Under the pieces are notes generated by a model. It saw only the letters and a list, made by a program, of their open reading frames with translations, was not told where the DNA came from and made no database searches. A DNA stretch of 64,000 nucleotides from Ctena decussata. Its lineage: Eukaryota > Mollusca > Bivalvia > Lucinida > Lucinidae. A program made the translations under genes and the position numbers. The DNA lies in contig OZ022501.1 in assembly GCA_963989385.1 (NCBI GenBank), forward strand, positions 22,964,102 through 23,028,101, read 5' to 3'. This document shows, in pieces, positions 23,775 to 34,755 of the stretch (within the stretch, counting starts at the first letter, position 1; every line of letters begins with the position of its first letter).

Positions 23775-25160
23775 TTTGAAGAAAATATATAAATCTTCTA
23801 CACCGCCTTATAAGCGAGAAAAACACCCTGGCCGCGGCGGAACTCGAGTGTTCAACCTTCTCGGTTCTACTGAGTAAAAAGATAGGCAATGATCAGGACT
23901 GCTCTGCCAACTGAGCTTTCCTATCATTGGACGATCGTGTGGCCACGTCGTTCAGTTGGTAGAGTTATTTCATCAGTCTCACCGGCATTGGGAAGGCCAC
24001 TGAATATTGTTTTAATCTTAGCTCTTTACTACGCGATATTCCATTCTAAATTTTTATATATGGAGCAATAGAATGGTCTGTATATAATGAAAAGGCTGGT
24101 CTTTTAATGACCAACAAGTATTTCGTCTTCCATATATGCACTACAATTAAAGTTTGAGACATGCTTAAATATTGCTATTCAATCTATGCGCAATAAAGTA
24201 TCATACTGACTACTCATTTTGTAGTTTGCGTTGTCAGAAAAAATCAGGCGCTTATAATCTATTGTAGGAGCGAATCCGGGACTTGTAGGAAAAATCCGGG
24301 ACTAATGAAAGACAGACCCATTTATATAATTGTAAAGTGTCAAAAAGTAATATAATATGTTTCCCAACACCGATTTATGATTAGAAATAGCTTTTCCCTA
24401 TGTTAAACTTCGAAGACATAGACAGAGCGGACAGTTCATCAAGATGTACGGCCTAAATGAAAATTACCGGGTTTAGTTTATCTGTTGTCAACGTTAAACA
24501 CTTGTATTGTATCTAATCTGCCTTAAATCTACCAGGAATAAGCTTAAGATTTGTAAATTAATGGTTTAATTGACAAAATTCACCATTTTGTCGCATCAGT
24601 TTTGTATTATGGCGTCACGGAGAAAAAATCATTGACAATTTGGAAAAAAATCCGGGACCATTTCCAGAAAAATCGTTGACAATTGTCAGAAAAAAATCAC
24701 CGCCTACCGGGACTAAGCAACCACCCAGTGGAAATATGTATTTCGAATTATTCATAGATTTTTCAAAGCGCATTGAAATTATGAAATGAGTGCGCCGTCA
24801 GACATATGTAAACTGTCGCTTGACCAGACCAGTCTGCGCATAAGCGCAGTCTAGTCTGGACATAAACAGTTTACCACGTTGTTATAATAAAGGTATTGCT
24901 GATGCCGCGGCCGGGCTCATATACTGGTCTGACTCTGAGTTTGCGGAACTGGTGCATTACTATTCTCGCGGCTGGGCTGCAAACTGATATGAGGGAAGTG
25001 GGACTAGCACGGATCCCAGCTAACAAATCACTTGCATGCGAAACTGCGGTTTGTAGTTGTTTGTCCTGCCGCGCTTGTTGGGTTAAGTCGGGTAAATTCG
25101 GACAGCGGATAAATTCGGACAGTAACATAGTTCCCTTTATATGTGAGAGCCTTTAAATTA
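23773..25160. other. Intergenic, decayed repeats
   Basis: AATCCGGGAC words recur at 24276-24720. A GACCAGACCAGTCTGCGC hairpin lies near 24821-24865. No gene is recognised. Confidence 0.45.
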
Positions 25161-25192
25161 AAACAAAATTAAATGTGCAAACAGTGAAAATC

Positions 25193-25253
25193 CTATCCTG
25201 ATGAGACGGCTCATTGTGAGCCGTCTCATCTGGATTTTCACTGTTTGCAATGG
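25193..25253. repeat. Short hairpin, CTGATGAGACGGCTC family
   Basis: GTGAAAATCC, GATGAGACGGCTCA and its complement, ending CACTGTTTGCAA. Same layout as 29706, 40611 and 50862. Confidence 0.65.
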
Positions 25254-25424
25254 TATGTCCGAATTTACCCGCCGCCCGAATTTACCCGTCTTTACCCTAC
25301 AACGAGGCCACAGTCCCTGGATACGAAAAACCATATCAGGCGCATTACTTCGGCATGATTTTTTTGACACTGGATGCGGCTTTCCTGACCTACTGGATCG
25401 GGAAAATCGATCAGACATGCCCCG

Positions 25425-25505
25425 CCCTTGGGAGTCGAACCTGCGACACCCTGCGTGAAAGATGAACACGCTATTCACTAGGTCAGACACTCCACTTACG
25501 CCACT
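25425..25505 (-). mobile_element. tRNA-like SINE head, separate family
   Basis: The minus strand has an A-box-like TGACCTAGTGAATAGCG and a B-box-like GGTTCGACTCCC at the spacing of a tRNA. No clean acceptor stem was found, so it is called SINE-like and not a tRNA gene. Confidence 0.45.
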
Positions 25506-25660
25506 TGTACCGAAAATGCATGAGATATATTTTGGACAGAAATGGTAATGCTCACATTCCAATGCATCTTTAGTTTTCTTTTGCCTGAATTCTGTCTTGG
25601 TTTTAGGCAATGTTTCTGCAGAAATCCCTGAGTTGCGTTTAATTCAAACGGTGTAGGCCC

Positions 25661-25885
25661 AGGGGCCGTATTCATAAAGCCACTTAAGTCGTTGCTATGC
25701 GGTTGCTAAGGCTAAATATCTATAAGGGAGATTCCCCACAACTATGAAATTTGGTCTGGAGGAACAGTCTTTGTAAGACTGTTCCTCCAGAGCAAATTTC
25801 ATAGTTGTAGGGAACCTCCTTCAAAGAAATTTAACCTTAGCAACAGCATAGCAACCACTTAAATCGTTTTATGTATACGGCCCCT
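25661..25885. mobile_element. MITE with AGGGGCCGTATTCATAAA ends
   Basis: 225-bp palindrome: both arms hold CACTTAAGTCG, GTTGCTATG and TTGCTAAGG words and close on a perfect hairpin (GGAGGAACAGTCTT with its complement at 25756-25790). Confidence 0.8.
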
Positions 25886-25937
25886 AATCATGGCCGCGAT
25901 TCGCGGCGCTTGATCTCGGTATTCCGTTTGCAAAGGT

Positions 25938-26032
25938 ACCCCACTGGGCACACAACGTTGAGTCAACATTGATTCATGACGTTGAACCAACATTGATTCA
26001 ATGTTGATTCAACGGTATGTGACTGCTGTAAC
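25938..26032. mobile_element. CAGCAGGCACA-family MITE, ACGTTG core
   Basis: CCACTGGGCACACAACGTTG is followed by TTGATTCAATGTTGATTC; the right end (TGTGACTGCTG) is decayed. Confidence 0.65.
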
Positions 26033-26248
26033 TTTCTGTTGACGCTGGGCATCAATGAGTTGATATTATAAGAAATAACAGCTTTTTATGTAAAAATAAA
26101 AGCACTTTGCTATAAGCAAGAGAATATCGAAAAACGCATAAAATTATCATTAATATCTTTTGCAGATCAGTTTTAAGAGTTTACGCCTTGAACTACCTCA
26201 TTAATGTTCATAAGGTCTTTTATGACGTCATGGTATAAAATATAAATT

Positions 26249-26484
26249 GAGCCGCGACACGAGAAAACCAACAATGTGGTCGTGCGCCCAGCGCAGACTC
26301 AGATCAGCCTGGGCATCCGCCCAGTCTGATCAGAGTCTTCGCTGTCCGCATGGAGGTAACTCAGACCCTTAGCTACCCTTTGAGCACTTAACGAAGTGTC
26401 TAGTCAAACTGAGCGAATGCCCAGGCTGATCTGAGTCTGCGCTGGGCGCACGACCACATTGTCGGTTTTGTCGTGTCGCGGCTC
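26249..26484. mobile_element. GAGCCGCG MITE with AATT target duplication
   Basis: 236 bp, with ends GAGCCGCGACACGAG and the complement, flanked by AATT (26245-26248 and 26485-26488). The internal halves are also mutually inverted around CCCAGTCTGATCAGAG. Confidence 0.88.
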
Positions 26485-26663
26485 AATTGTCAAAATCACT
26501 TTAAAAGGTTAACATTTGCATAAGGGTATCAGACTGTCATTTATCAAACTTTTATACAAATTTGCAATTTACGTAATTAAATCTCAAATCACATTTGAAT
26601 CTTTTCGTGAGAAAACTCTTCAAATCTGTGTCCCCTAAAATTTGACTTTATTGGCCATAATTT

Positions 26664-26841
26664 GAGCCACGACACGAGAAAACCAACAAAGTAGGTGTGC
26701 GATCAGCGCAGACTCATATCAGCCTGGGCATCCGCTTTAAGCGCTTAGGGAAGAGTCTGATCGGACTGGACGGATGTTTAGGCCGATCTGAGTCTGCGCT
26801 GGGCGCACAACCAGTTTGTTGGTTTTATCGTGTCGCGGCTC
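26664..26841. mobile_element. GAGCCGCG MITE, shortened, with ATTT target duplication
   Basis: 178-bp copy with an internal deletion, flanked by ATTT (26660-26663 and 26842-26845). Confidence 0.85.
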
Positions 26842-27093
26842 ATTTGGCTTTATCTGAACCGTTCTCGCAGGAAAACAGCAAGCCAAGAACCTTTATTTTA
26901 TAGCTGCAATCAGCTTGTTTTCTCTGTCATTTGGTTAGGTATATAGTAGACTGGCAGTCTGGTACTTCATGAAATTTTAGAGCTTATGGCGGCATGAATT
27001 TTTAGCTGCATTCTTGGGAACAGATGAACTTTGAAATTTGAATTTTTGTCTAAAATTATCTAATTTTTAATTTATACGCTTTTAGCTGTATAT

Positions 27094-27276
27094 ACAGTCA
27101 AATCCCGATAACTCGAACACTGATATCCCAAAGTATCTTCTTATACTAAAGAATATATTTCCTATTTTTTATTTAAATTTCAACTCCTGTTATCTCAAAC
27201 TACTGATATCTGAAAGTAAATTTTCTCAGTAGTTTTTACTGAAGTTCGACTTCGAGCTATCGAGGGTTGATTGTAG
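27094..27276. mobile_element. TA-flanked MITE with CAGTCAAATCCCGATAAC ends
   Basis: CAGTCAAATCCCGATAACTC at the left and GAGCTATCGAGGGTTGATTG at the right are inverted, with TA at each edge. It is Tc1/mariner-like in form. Confidence 0.7.
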
Positions 27277-27339
27277 TTGTAGTGATTCTTTAATTAATCT
27301 GTGACAGTTTACAATTATTGCCTGGTTGGGTGGTTGCAC

Positions 27340-28030
27340 GATATTTTAGACTTAGTGAATTTTTGTAAAGAAACTTCATTCAGGCTTACATCATGACATC
27401 ATCTACACAGCACCATCGTTGTTTGTTGACCATGACCTATTTTTCATGCTCTGTTGAACATTGCCAAATTTACGTTTACCCACTGCGTTTAGCATAATTT
27501 CTCAGAAAACACCTTTTACGATTATACTACACACAAACAAACATCATGACACTGTTTCTGTAGTACAGGTGTTGTTTTCTGACCTTGACCTACTTGTACG
27601 CTCTGCTGAACAGAGCCAAATTTACGTTTACCAGTTCATTTAGCGCCATTTCTCAGAGACTAATATTAGATCTTTTGTGAATGAGACTACACACGAACCT
27701 GCATCATGACACAGTCTCTGTAGTACCATTGTCATTTGCTGACTTGACCTACTTTGAGGCTGTGTTGAACATGGTCAATTTTTTGTATTGTCACTAGTTT
27801 GAGCCAAATAATCTATACAGCAACTGGGTTGGACCACAAACTCTTACAACATTAATTACGGTCCTCCCCATGTATAGTCAGTGTGTTTTTAAAGTTTATT
27901 TCTCAGAGACTAAGAGACTTTTGTGTGGGTATTTCACCTAAGCATATATATCATGTAATCATCTCCGAAATGCCTGTGTGTTTGCTGACCTTGATCTACT
28001 TTTCCCCTTTGTGGAACATAGCCAGTAGAG
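27340..28030. repeat. Degenerate tandem repeat, ~150-160 bp unit, about four copies
   Basis: CATCATGACAC, CTGACCTTGACCTACTT, TTGAACA and CATTTCTCAGAGACTA words recur near 27390, 27541, 27703 and 27947. Non-coding. Confidence 0.75.
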
Positions 28031-28599
28031 TAGTCTAGTTGAGTGATGCAATATAAAAAATGCGCGACAGAGAATGGGCCCTACCCTTGTACATTGTATA
28101 TTACCATTTCATTCAAGGGTAGGTCAGTTTAGTTACCAGCTAAAATGATCCAAATAATTTTTCAAACCTTTTTTATGTTAAACTCATGGATGTTTTATTT
28201 GTTTCAAGTTGGCTGATCGCGGTCATTTACAATGAAGAAACTATGGTGATAAGCTTGCAGCGATACCTCGTAATAAATATTTTCATGTTTATGGAGCAAT
28301 AAAACCTTTAAGTGTAGACCCGTTTTTGACTGAATGATTTAAGGGGGTTCTTGGCCTGGGGAAGCAAACGGAAAGTCACAAAGGTTGTCTCCCTTTGACT
28401 GAAAAAATGGAGAAAATCATAGAGGTGTACCTGTACACCTTAACAATAAAAGCTCTTACATTAGTTTGCTGTTTTGTATCCTTGCTTAAATCCAGAACTA
28501 AAATGCTAAACATATTATATTTCTTGCATTCAGATTCAATTGTTTAACAAATGTCAATATTTCCTGCAATTATTTTTATTGTTATTATTATTTTAGCCG

Positions 28600-28690
28600 C
28601 GTCTCGAGAAAAATGTGCCATTTCGCGAACATCAAAGGCTCAGATCAGCCTGCAGAGTGCGCATCAGCTCATTCTGTTATCCTAAGTACC
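28600..28690. mobile_element. GAGCCGCG MITE, partial left end
   Basis: GCCGCGTCTCGAGAAAAATG and GGCTCAGATCAGCCTGCAGA survive; the right arm is absent. Confidence 0.5.
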
Positions 28691-29705
28691 TTAGTAATCA
28701 AGAAAGAGGAAAGAAAAAAGAAAAAGAGATGCCCAATCACAACCCAAATCATATTGCACGGACATAGGGCTCATCTGGGTTTTCGTAGTTTTTCTCTTCT
28801 CTCGTCCTATCACGACCGATTTGAATCCCATTAGTCAATATCAGGAGCGGCATTCGGGCATAAAATATCGAGGAGTCTTAACTGCCATTTATGGGCTATT
28901 CATGATCGTCAATGCAGTATAAAAGGGTTGGTTTGTCTTTTTGTACATAAAACAAGCCCAGCATCGATTCTGGGTATATTTGCATTTTTTTTTTGTACAA
29001 TGAATAAAATTCTCGTAAATAAAACTTTTTTTCATGGAATATTCAGTTACTTTATATTTTGTTCTCTTCTGTTCACGCATCACAAAAACGGTCATAATTC
29101 GGTAACGAGGGCCTCGACGGAAAAAATACATATCCACTCATTTTTCATATATTCTGCACATAACATTTCAAGACCCTGTCTCCCATATGGACTACGGCTG
29201 AAGGTCTCCGTTCAGGACGACGAACGAACACTATTTTTTCTAGAAATTATAATACAACACTACACTTTTTAAAAAGATGATGATAAGCATTAATTTTATT
29301 TGAGTTATACCCACCCTACCCACTCCTGTCCACTACTTTCAATCCTCACCTCCACACCCTCTCCCACGCCCCCCTCCCCCCCCCCTCGACCCACGCACAC
29401 ACACGCGCTTAAAAATGAATTCGGTATCCTGAAAGAGTCACAAGAGTCTTGAAGGTGCCAGGGGAAGAAATACTGCCATTTTTTTCATTTTTGTCCCAGT
29501 GGGAATCAACATTTCTTCATTCAGAGCAAACTATAAGAAAAGAGCCCTTTTGGGTGATGGATTTTTTGCAAGGACGTTATTATCCCTCTTTCTTTTGACC
29601 AGCGGACCTCTCCATCCTTTTCTTTGGATGAGTCCATTTCTAGTTTTCAGGGTTTCTTCTGGAGGTTTTTCATTGTATTTGGCATCGAAATTTCTGTAAG
29701 CAAAT
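28691..29705. other. Intergenic, no gene seen
   Basis: C-rich stretch at 29330-29405; otherwise AT-rich. Frames of up to 114 codons have no recognisable domain. Confidence 0.45.
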
Positions 29706-29768
29706 AGTGTAGACCCTGATCAGACGCTGCGTTTTGCAGCGTCTGAACTGGGTCTGCACTTTTTTGCA
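29706..29768. repeat. Short hairpin, GATCAGACGC family
   Basis: GTGTAGACCCTGATCAGACG and GCGTCTGAACTGGGTCTGCAC around a TTTTG loop. Confidence 0.65.
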
Positions 29769-30327
29769 TATGTCCCAAAAACGGGTTTCTACTCTACAAA
29801 GGGTTAAACCCTGAAAATCGAAATTGTCAGAGGGCATTCATTACAGTTCAGTTCAGTTCAATCCTCTTATCGACGTAACCCAAGTGGCTCGGTCATGTAT
29901 TACAAGTTTGCCATCACTATACAACAAGGTGGGGCTCATATTTCGCGTTGACAATAATATCATGAAAATAAATACGCAAACAAAAATAAAAAATGAAGTA
30001 CATGTAATAAAAAGATAACGTTTTTCATCACCGGGATGGACCATTCCATATGTATATACTATATTTAAAAACAGCGAGACAAGATAGTTATTAGGATTAA
30101 AGTTGGCAAGATTTAAATCCAAGGGAGATCATTCTAATCCGACAGCATTTCTTTTCCTTCTTGTTGGGTGCTAATCTTCAAGGAATGAATTAATTTCCAG
30201 AGAAGAGCAAATTCTCTTCTTAAGAGCAGCTCTCATTGCAAACGTATTGGAACTCTTAAGAGATAAGCTCTTTCTGCTAGAATGTCTTGCCTTTGAAAAG
30301 ATAGCAACACCTTTTCAGCATAGAGTA

Positions 30328-30510
30328 CAGTCAAAACTATCTTAAAGGGTCACTAAATAATTCGGTTGCTAAAGACAGGCAAATACCAGATAGTGCATTA
30401 TATAGGAACTAAAATATTGGAAATAAGTCTGTATTGAGAGGTCACCATTCTTAAGTAGCCAATTTTTTGTGTTTCTTCTTGGGTGACCCATTAAAACAAA
30501 TTTACCTGGA
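30328..30510. mobile_element. Decayed relative of the CAGTCAAACCTG MITE
   Basis: CAGTCAAAACTATCTTAAAGG and CTTGGGTGACCCATTAAAAC match the ends of 13348-13521 loosely. Confidence 0.5.
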
Positions 30511-30741
30511 TTCTTTCTTTTAAATTTTTCTACTATTAACTTTCAGGGGAATCAACTCTGCCATTTTTGTTTTTCCTCCCTCTTCAATTGGGGTCAGCTC
30601 TAAAAAGAAAGAGTTCACTTTCCTTTAGCAGAAGAACCCATTTCGGAAGGGCTTAACCTTCAGGGAAGTAAACATGAAGTTATAACAGTTGTTTCCCTTT
30701 GCAAAAATGGCGGGAAAACATGGAGCTTCATCCCTGTACTT

Positions 30742-30832
30742 TAACAAGCATCTTTGCTAGCCAATGGTACTGAGTCCACTACGTCTGTAGTGGACTCAGT
30801 ACCCTTGGCTTGCGAAGATGCTTAACAAGTTG
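30742..30832. repeat. Hairpin repeat abutting the gene 1 stop codon
   Basis: A near-perfect inverted repeat with arms reading GCATCTTYGCWAGCCAAKGGTACTGAGTCC, written here as two overlapping parts: GCATCTTCGCAAGCC and GGTACTGAGTCCACTAC. The loop is only a few bases. Its outer end (CTTGTTAAG) includes the TAA stop of gene 1, and the minus-strand transcript would fold here. Confidence 0.8.
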
Positions 30833-31408
30833 ATACGGGATCCAGCATTTTCATGTATCCATCTACGTTCGTTTCAAAATCTGCAATAGTTTCGTATTTA
30901 TCTTCAGTATTTCTGTTCTGGTCTATGTCACATTCGTTTATTGTCGCATATTCCTCCTCTGGGTCTTCTTGAAACCCTTTGTTTGAATAGATGGAGCCAT
31001 TTATAAGCTTACTTTTCATTGGTGGTTCAATTGCAATCTTTATGTCGTCTGATGCAACAGACTCTGACGGACTACTTTTATTTGAGTCAGAACTTGGTCG
31101 CTTCTTGGGAAGAGATAACTGTAATCGTTTCCAGAATTTCTCAACTTTCTTTGTGTCACTAATTTCTTTTGGCCATTCAAGGTATGTAATAGATGAAAGA
31201 ACAGTTTTCAAGTTTTCGTCCATGATCATTTTAAAGTCAGAGATATCTTCAAGCAACACCGGTATTATTCGGTGCTTCCGGTCCAGCATTGCCTGTTGCG
31301 CAACATAAAATTCGAACATCGTATGCTCGCTTTGTAGATAGCCTGGTGAGATTATCAGAATAGTTCGTCTGCTCCCCTTTACTGCCCGGATGATATTATT
31401 TGCTATAG
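30822..31408 (-). CDS. Gene 1 exon 4: second half of TIR domain and tyrosine-rich tail
   Basis: The last exon starts after a TTTCAG acceptor and gives 194 residues before TAA at 30822. It continues box 2 (IANNIIRAV, SRRTILIIS) and reaches box 3 as KFWKRLQ. In the helix where Toll receptors usually show S-x-W-C-x-x-E, this protein has SEHTMFE: the tryptophan and cysteine are replaced and the glutamate is kept. After the TIR fold comes a tail of about 85 residues. It is rich in serine and acidic residues, with SIYSNKG, EEYATIN, DKYETIA and GYMKM, which resemble SH2-docking sites. A palindromic hairpin begins at the stop codon, so the last few residues may be insertion-derived. The TIR assignment is strong; function of the tail is inference. 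Confidence 0.9.
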
Positions 31409-31474
31409 CTGAAATTAAAAACAAGATAATGAAACACATAGTTCCAAAACTACAAGAGACAATCACATTAAAAT

Positions 31475-31710
31475 GAGCCGCGACACGAGAAAACCAACAA
31501 TGTGGTTATGCGCCCTGCGCAGACTCAGATCAGCCTGGGCATCCGCCCAGTCTGATCAGAGTCTTCGCTGTCCGCATGGAGGTAGCTTAGACCCTTAGCC
31601 ACCCTTTGAGCCATTAATAAAGAGTCTGGTCAAACTAGGCAGATTCCCAGGCTGATCTGAGTCTGCACTGGGCGCACAACCACATTGTTGGTTTTCTCGC
31701 GTCGCGGCTC
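31475..31710. mobile_element. GAGCCGCG MITE in intron 3 of gene 1
   Basis: This 236-bp palindromic element begins GAGCCGCGACACGAGAAAAC and ends with the inverse, with two inner inverted modules around CAGACTCAGATCAGCCTGGG. It lies 67 bp upstream of the acceptor of the last TIR exon. Flanks AAAT and AATT are close to the 4-bp AT-rich target duplication seen at other copies. No coding capacity. Confidence 0.85.
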
Positions 31711-32073
31711 AATTATAAGCAGGGAGCCTCTATACTGTCAAACCTGTTTTCAGGGACTGCCAAGGGAAGCGTAAAACATGGCCTTCTATAGTAATAGAAC
31801 TCTTAATTTCTGACTTGGGACAGCCGCAGTACCCCATTGCAGGATTTCATGAACTATACAACCATAATAGTTCGTTTAGTGTGATACCCAAGTAAGTATA
31901 CTTGGGTCTGCACTGCTTGCAAAGGTAGCGAATAAAAATTTGCTTTGGTTTAAAGGTGGGTTCTAACTAAAATTCTGTAATTTTGAGCTCGTAATAATAC
32001 GATCTGTGAATTGAATTGTGTAGGAATAACGCCAATACCATTAAAATTGCACCTCAAGAATAAAGACAGACAC

Positions 32074-32077
<4 letters not shown>

Positions 32078-32116
<39 letters not shown>
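32078..32116. repeat. (GA)n microsatellite in intron 3 of gene 1
   Basis: A run of nearly pure GA dinucleotides lies between the two TIR exons. On the sense strand it is a CU-rich pyrimidine tract. Nothing coding is present here. Confidence 0.9.
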
Positions 32117-32122
<6 letters not shown>

Positions 32123-32196
32123 CTAAGTCAATAAAAATTGTAAAGTTTTGCCACATGCTGGTAATAGAAATGTTCAGTTTAGTAAAAGTGGAGCTT

Positions 32197-32292
32197 CTCA
32201 CTGGGCACCCTTAAATCAACATTGATTCAACGTCATAATATTAAATTAAAGTTGATGCAACGTTGATTGAAGGTCGTGTGCCTGCTGGATTA
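32197..32292. mobile_element. CAGCAGGCACA-family MITE, ACGTTG core
   Basis: A short palindromic unit bounded by ACTGGGCACC and GTGTGCCTGCTGG, with a core of TTGATTCAACG dyads. It lies about 30 bp from the donor of the first TIR exon of gene 1. Confidence 0.7.
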
Positions 32293-32320
32293 GCAGTTGA
32301 ATTCCTAAAACGGAACTTAC

Positions 32321-32464
32321 TGTCTCCCGGTATAAAATCTCTAAAATGCAGATTGAGTTTAAACCCCATCTCCGTTTCCAGTTTTGGATACAGCTTATCG
32401 ACTACGAATGATTGGTCCCATGGCAAGGACCTGTACGAAACAAAGGCATCCCATTCTCTCTCAT
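32321..32464 (-). CDS. Gene 1 exon 3: first half of TIR domain
   Basis: This 144-bp exon runs from a TTACAG acceptor to a GTAAGT donor and encodes 47 full codons plus split codons at each end. It carries TIR box 1 (WDAFVSY) followed by a helix with VVDKLYPKLE. TIR box 2 begins with FRDFIPGD and is completed in the next exon as DTIANNII. TIR domains recruit MyD88-type adaptors by homotypic contact under the membrane. The box 2 interruption is at the same codon and phase in gene 2, so the two genes share ancestry. The match of boxes, splice sites and phase makes this exon secure. Confidence 0.88.
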
Positions 32465-33207
32465 CTGTAATTTGGAAAAATAAAATACAAGTAATGTAGT
32501 TAAATGCTCGATGGAAACTATGTTTAATTTATTATTATTATAGTTGTAATTGTGTCTGCAAAGGTTTCGCTTCACATACGCAACTGCCAATTGTCTTTTC
32601 TTTCTTTCTTTTTTTTTTTTTTTTTTTTTTTCATTATTTTTTGTTGGTTTTTGTACACGGTCACAGTTTGACAAGTCGCAACATCAGAAACGACATTCTT
32701 ACATGTCAGACTATGATAAGTGTGTGCAGCTGCACAGTCTGCTCAATATTTTCCTGTAGCAAGTAGCAACAACACTCTAATAGTTAAAAAAAACATTTAA
32801 AAAGAAGAATGGGGCTGTGGTATATACACCAGTGCTGATATAACTTTAAGGTGGGGCGTCATAGCTTTCTACGAAAACTGAACTTTCATAACCAAGAGAG
32901 GAAAACGGAAAACAATCAAATCAAAAATGCGTTTTTGTCTTTTAGACTATTTTTTCTTGTATTAGACATCACAATGTTGGTTACCTCAGGTTTATCGGGC
33001 TTGGCATGCCCGTATCATAATATGCGTGCATTACATACCGGGCATTGCGTTTCAGACTATGGCTCGTCAAGATGGTAGTTTTCCAATGCCTTTAATACTT
33101 TTCAGTTTAATTTTCCAATAACCTTTGCTGTTAATTTTTCAATGGGCATTGTTGCTTTGCATGTTTATGAATAAAGATAAGAAGCCGCAAAAAGCTGATG
33201 TCGCAAA

Positions 33208-33308
<101 letters not shown>

Positions 33309-33342
33309 CGCGAGAAAGAATACGACAGCGATGTATACATAC

Positions 33343-33510
33343 CATCATCCTCGTATTTCTGAAAATAATAAACAAGTTTCATCAACAGGATGTTCCTGTG
33401 CTTCCACATCAAGTACGGAATCACCACTAGGAGAACGACAAGAATTATTAGCACCACGGCGCAGACGCCGACAACCCACAGATGCCACGTGATCACCTCT
33501 TCGGGACCAT
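33343..33510 (-). CDS. Gene 1 exon 2: transmembrane and juxtamembrane segment
   Basis: This 168-bp exon lies between a TTTCAG acceptor (upstream of 33510) and a GTATGT donor (downstream of 33343). It encodes the short lead GPEEVITW, a membrane span of about 26 residues rich in V, L and I, and a basic juxtamembrane stretch with WKHRN and YYFQKYEDD. This is the usual arrangement just before a TIR domain in Toll-like receptors. It enters with two bases of a split codon and leaves with one, matching exons 1 and 3. The span and the phase agreement are directly visible. That it follows the EGF exon rather than an unseen exon in between is inference. A long GT/GA microsatellite starts about 35 bp into the next intron. 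Confidence 0.8.
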
Positions 33511-33844
33511 CTGAAATTCAAGAAATATTAACACAAGATGCACTCCTTAGAAAAATACACTGTTGTGTGTTCTTCAAAACAGTTTCCACCCCACCCCATC
33601 CTTCTCTGCCATATGGCGGGAACTCCTCTAAAAATATGACTTCTTGAAAACTTATCATCCCCTTCCCCACAAACACACACACAAACACACAACGCACACA
33701 CCTCTCTTAGTAATGACACCACCACAACCCTTGCCCTGCCCTGCTTCATGGAAACAATATGGTCACAGGAAATCTAAAGGACATGGCAAAGTTTACTGGC
33801 GGGCGATACCGGCGGCTATTTTTGTACGTAGGTTATTTTGCAAT

Positions 33845-33905
33845 CGGAGCACGCTCGGCCAATTCCGTGATTCACGGAAATAGGCCGAGCGGTGTTCCGA
33901 TTGTG
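33845..33905. repeat. Short hairpin in intron 1 of gene 1
   Basis: AATCGGAGCACGCTCGGCC and GGCCGAGCGGTGTTCCGATT pair around CCGTGATTCACGG. Confidence 0.68.
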
Positions 33906-33917
33906 TATTTTGAAGAC

Positions 33918-34755
33918 GGATCGCCGACGGTATTTTGGACGCTGGGCAAACGATAACATAAACACACAAAGGTGTAACAGGTATATGGACTCGTTTAGAG
34001 GGAAAACTTTGTCGACTTATTCTAAAAATACAACGACTGTTGTGACTGTGATTCCAGAGGCAAAGTGGATATAGCTAGATTGTGAAGTGACTGAGAGTAT
34101 CGTGATGGGTTGTTCGAGTCCCACGAAGAAGTTTATTTGATGTGTATTTTTTTATTGTTTTTTTTTCGAGAATCAGTGGCGTTATCGAATGTTGGTCTGG
34201 TCTATTTTAACTATGATGTAGGTTTTTTTGAGGTATTGTTATCCAAAACATTAACCTTTGGCATAAAGCTAAATCCTATCGTAATTTAGTGGCACAGTGG
34301 CTTTGTCTGTGAATGTATAATGGTTCTGCCTCTGAAGGTCATAGGTTTGGGGTCCGTTTTATCGTGTATTTTTTGTTTGTTCATCAGTTTTACAATTTTT
34401 CTTGGCTATGTGCAAAATCAGCTTCTGCAACTACATATGCTTATCAAAGGCTTCGAGTCTTAACGTTACTGTATTGATTATTTTTCGAACACATTAGAAA
34501 AAGAACTGATTAGACAGGCAGCTGTGCATGCTGATCTGAATGTTTGCTGCTTGCATATGCCGCTAGGTGCCTTTTAAGAGTACAACTCATTTACGAAAAA
34601 AGAATATTAAATAATTTCTTGGTGGGACTCGCCCATCACGAAACTATCAATCAGTCGACAATCTTTTACCTTAAGACGAGTCCATATACCTGTTTCACCT
34701 TTGTGTGTTGATGTTATTGTTTGTCGAGCGTCCAAAAAACCGTCGGCGATCTATA
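33918..34755. mobile_element. ~0.84-kb TIR element in intron 1 of gene 1
   Basis: The inverted ends run over about 100 bp: GATCGCCGACGG, TTTTGGACGCT, CACACAAAGGTG and CAGGTATATGGACTCG against the complement at 34650-34755. No transposase frame. Confidence 0.75.

Noticed and set aside
28928..29272. 114-codon plus-strand frame with hydrophobic segments
   Set aside because: AT-rich sequence yields F/I/L-rich peptides by chance; no homologous motif or gene context.
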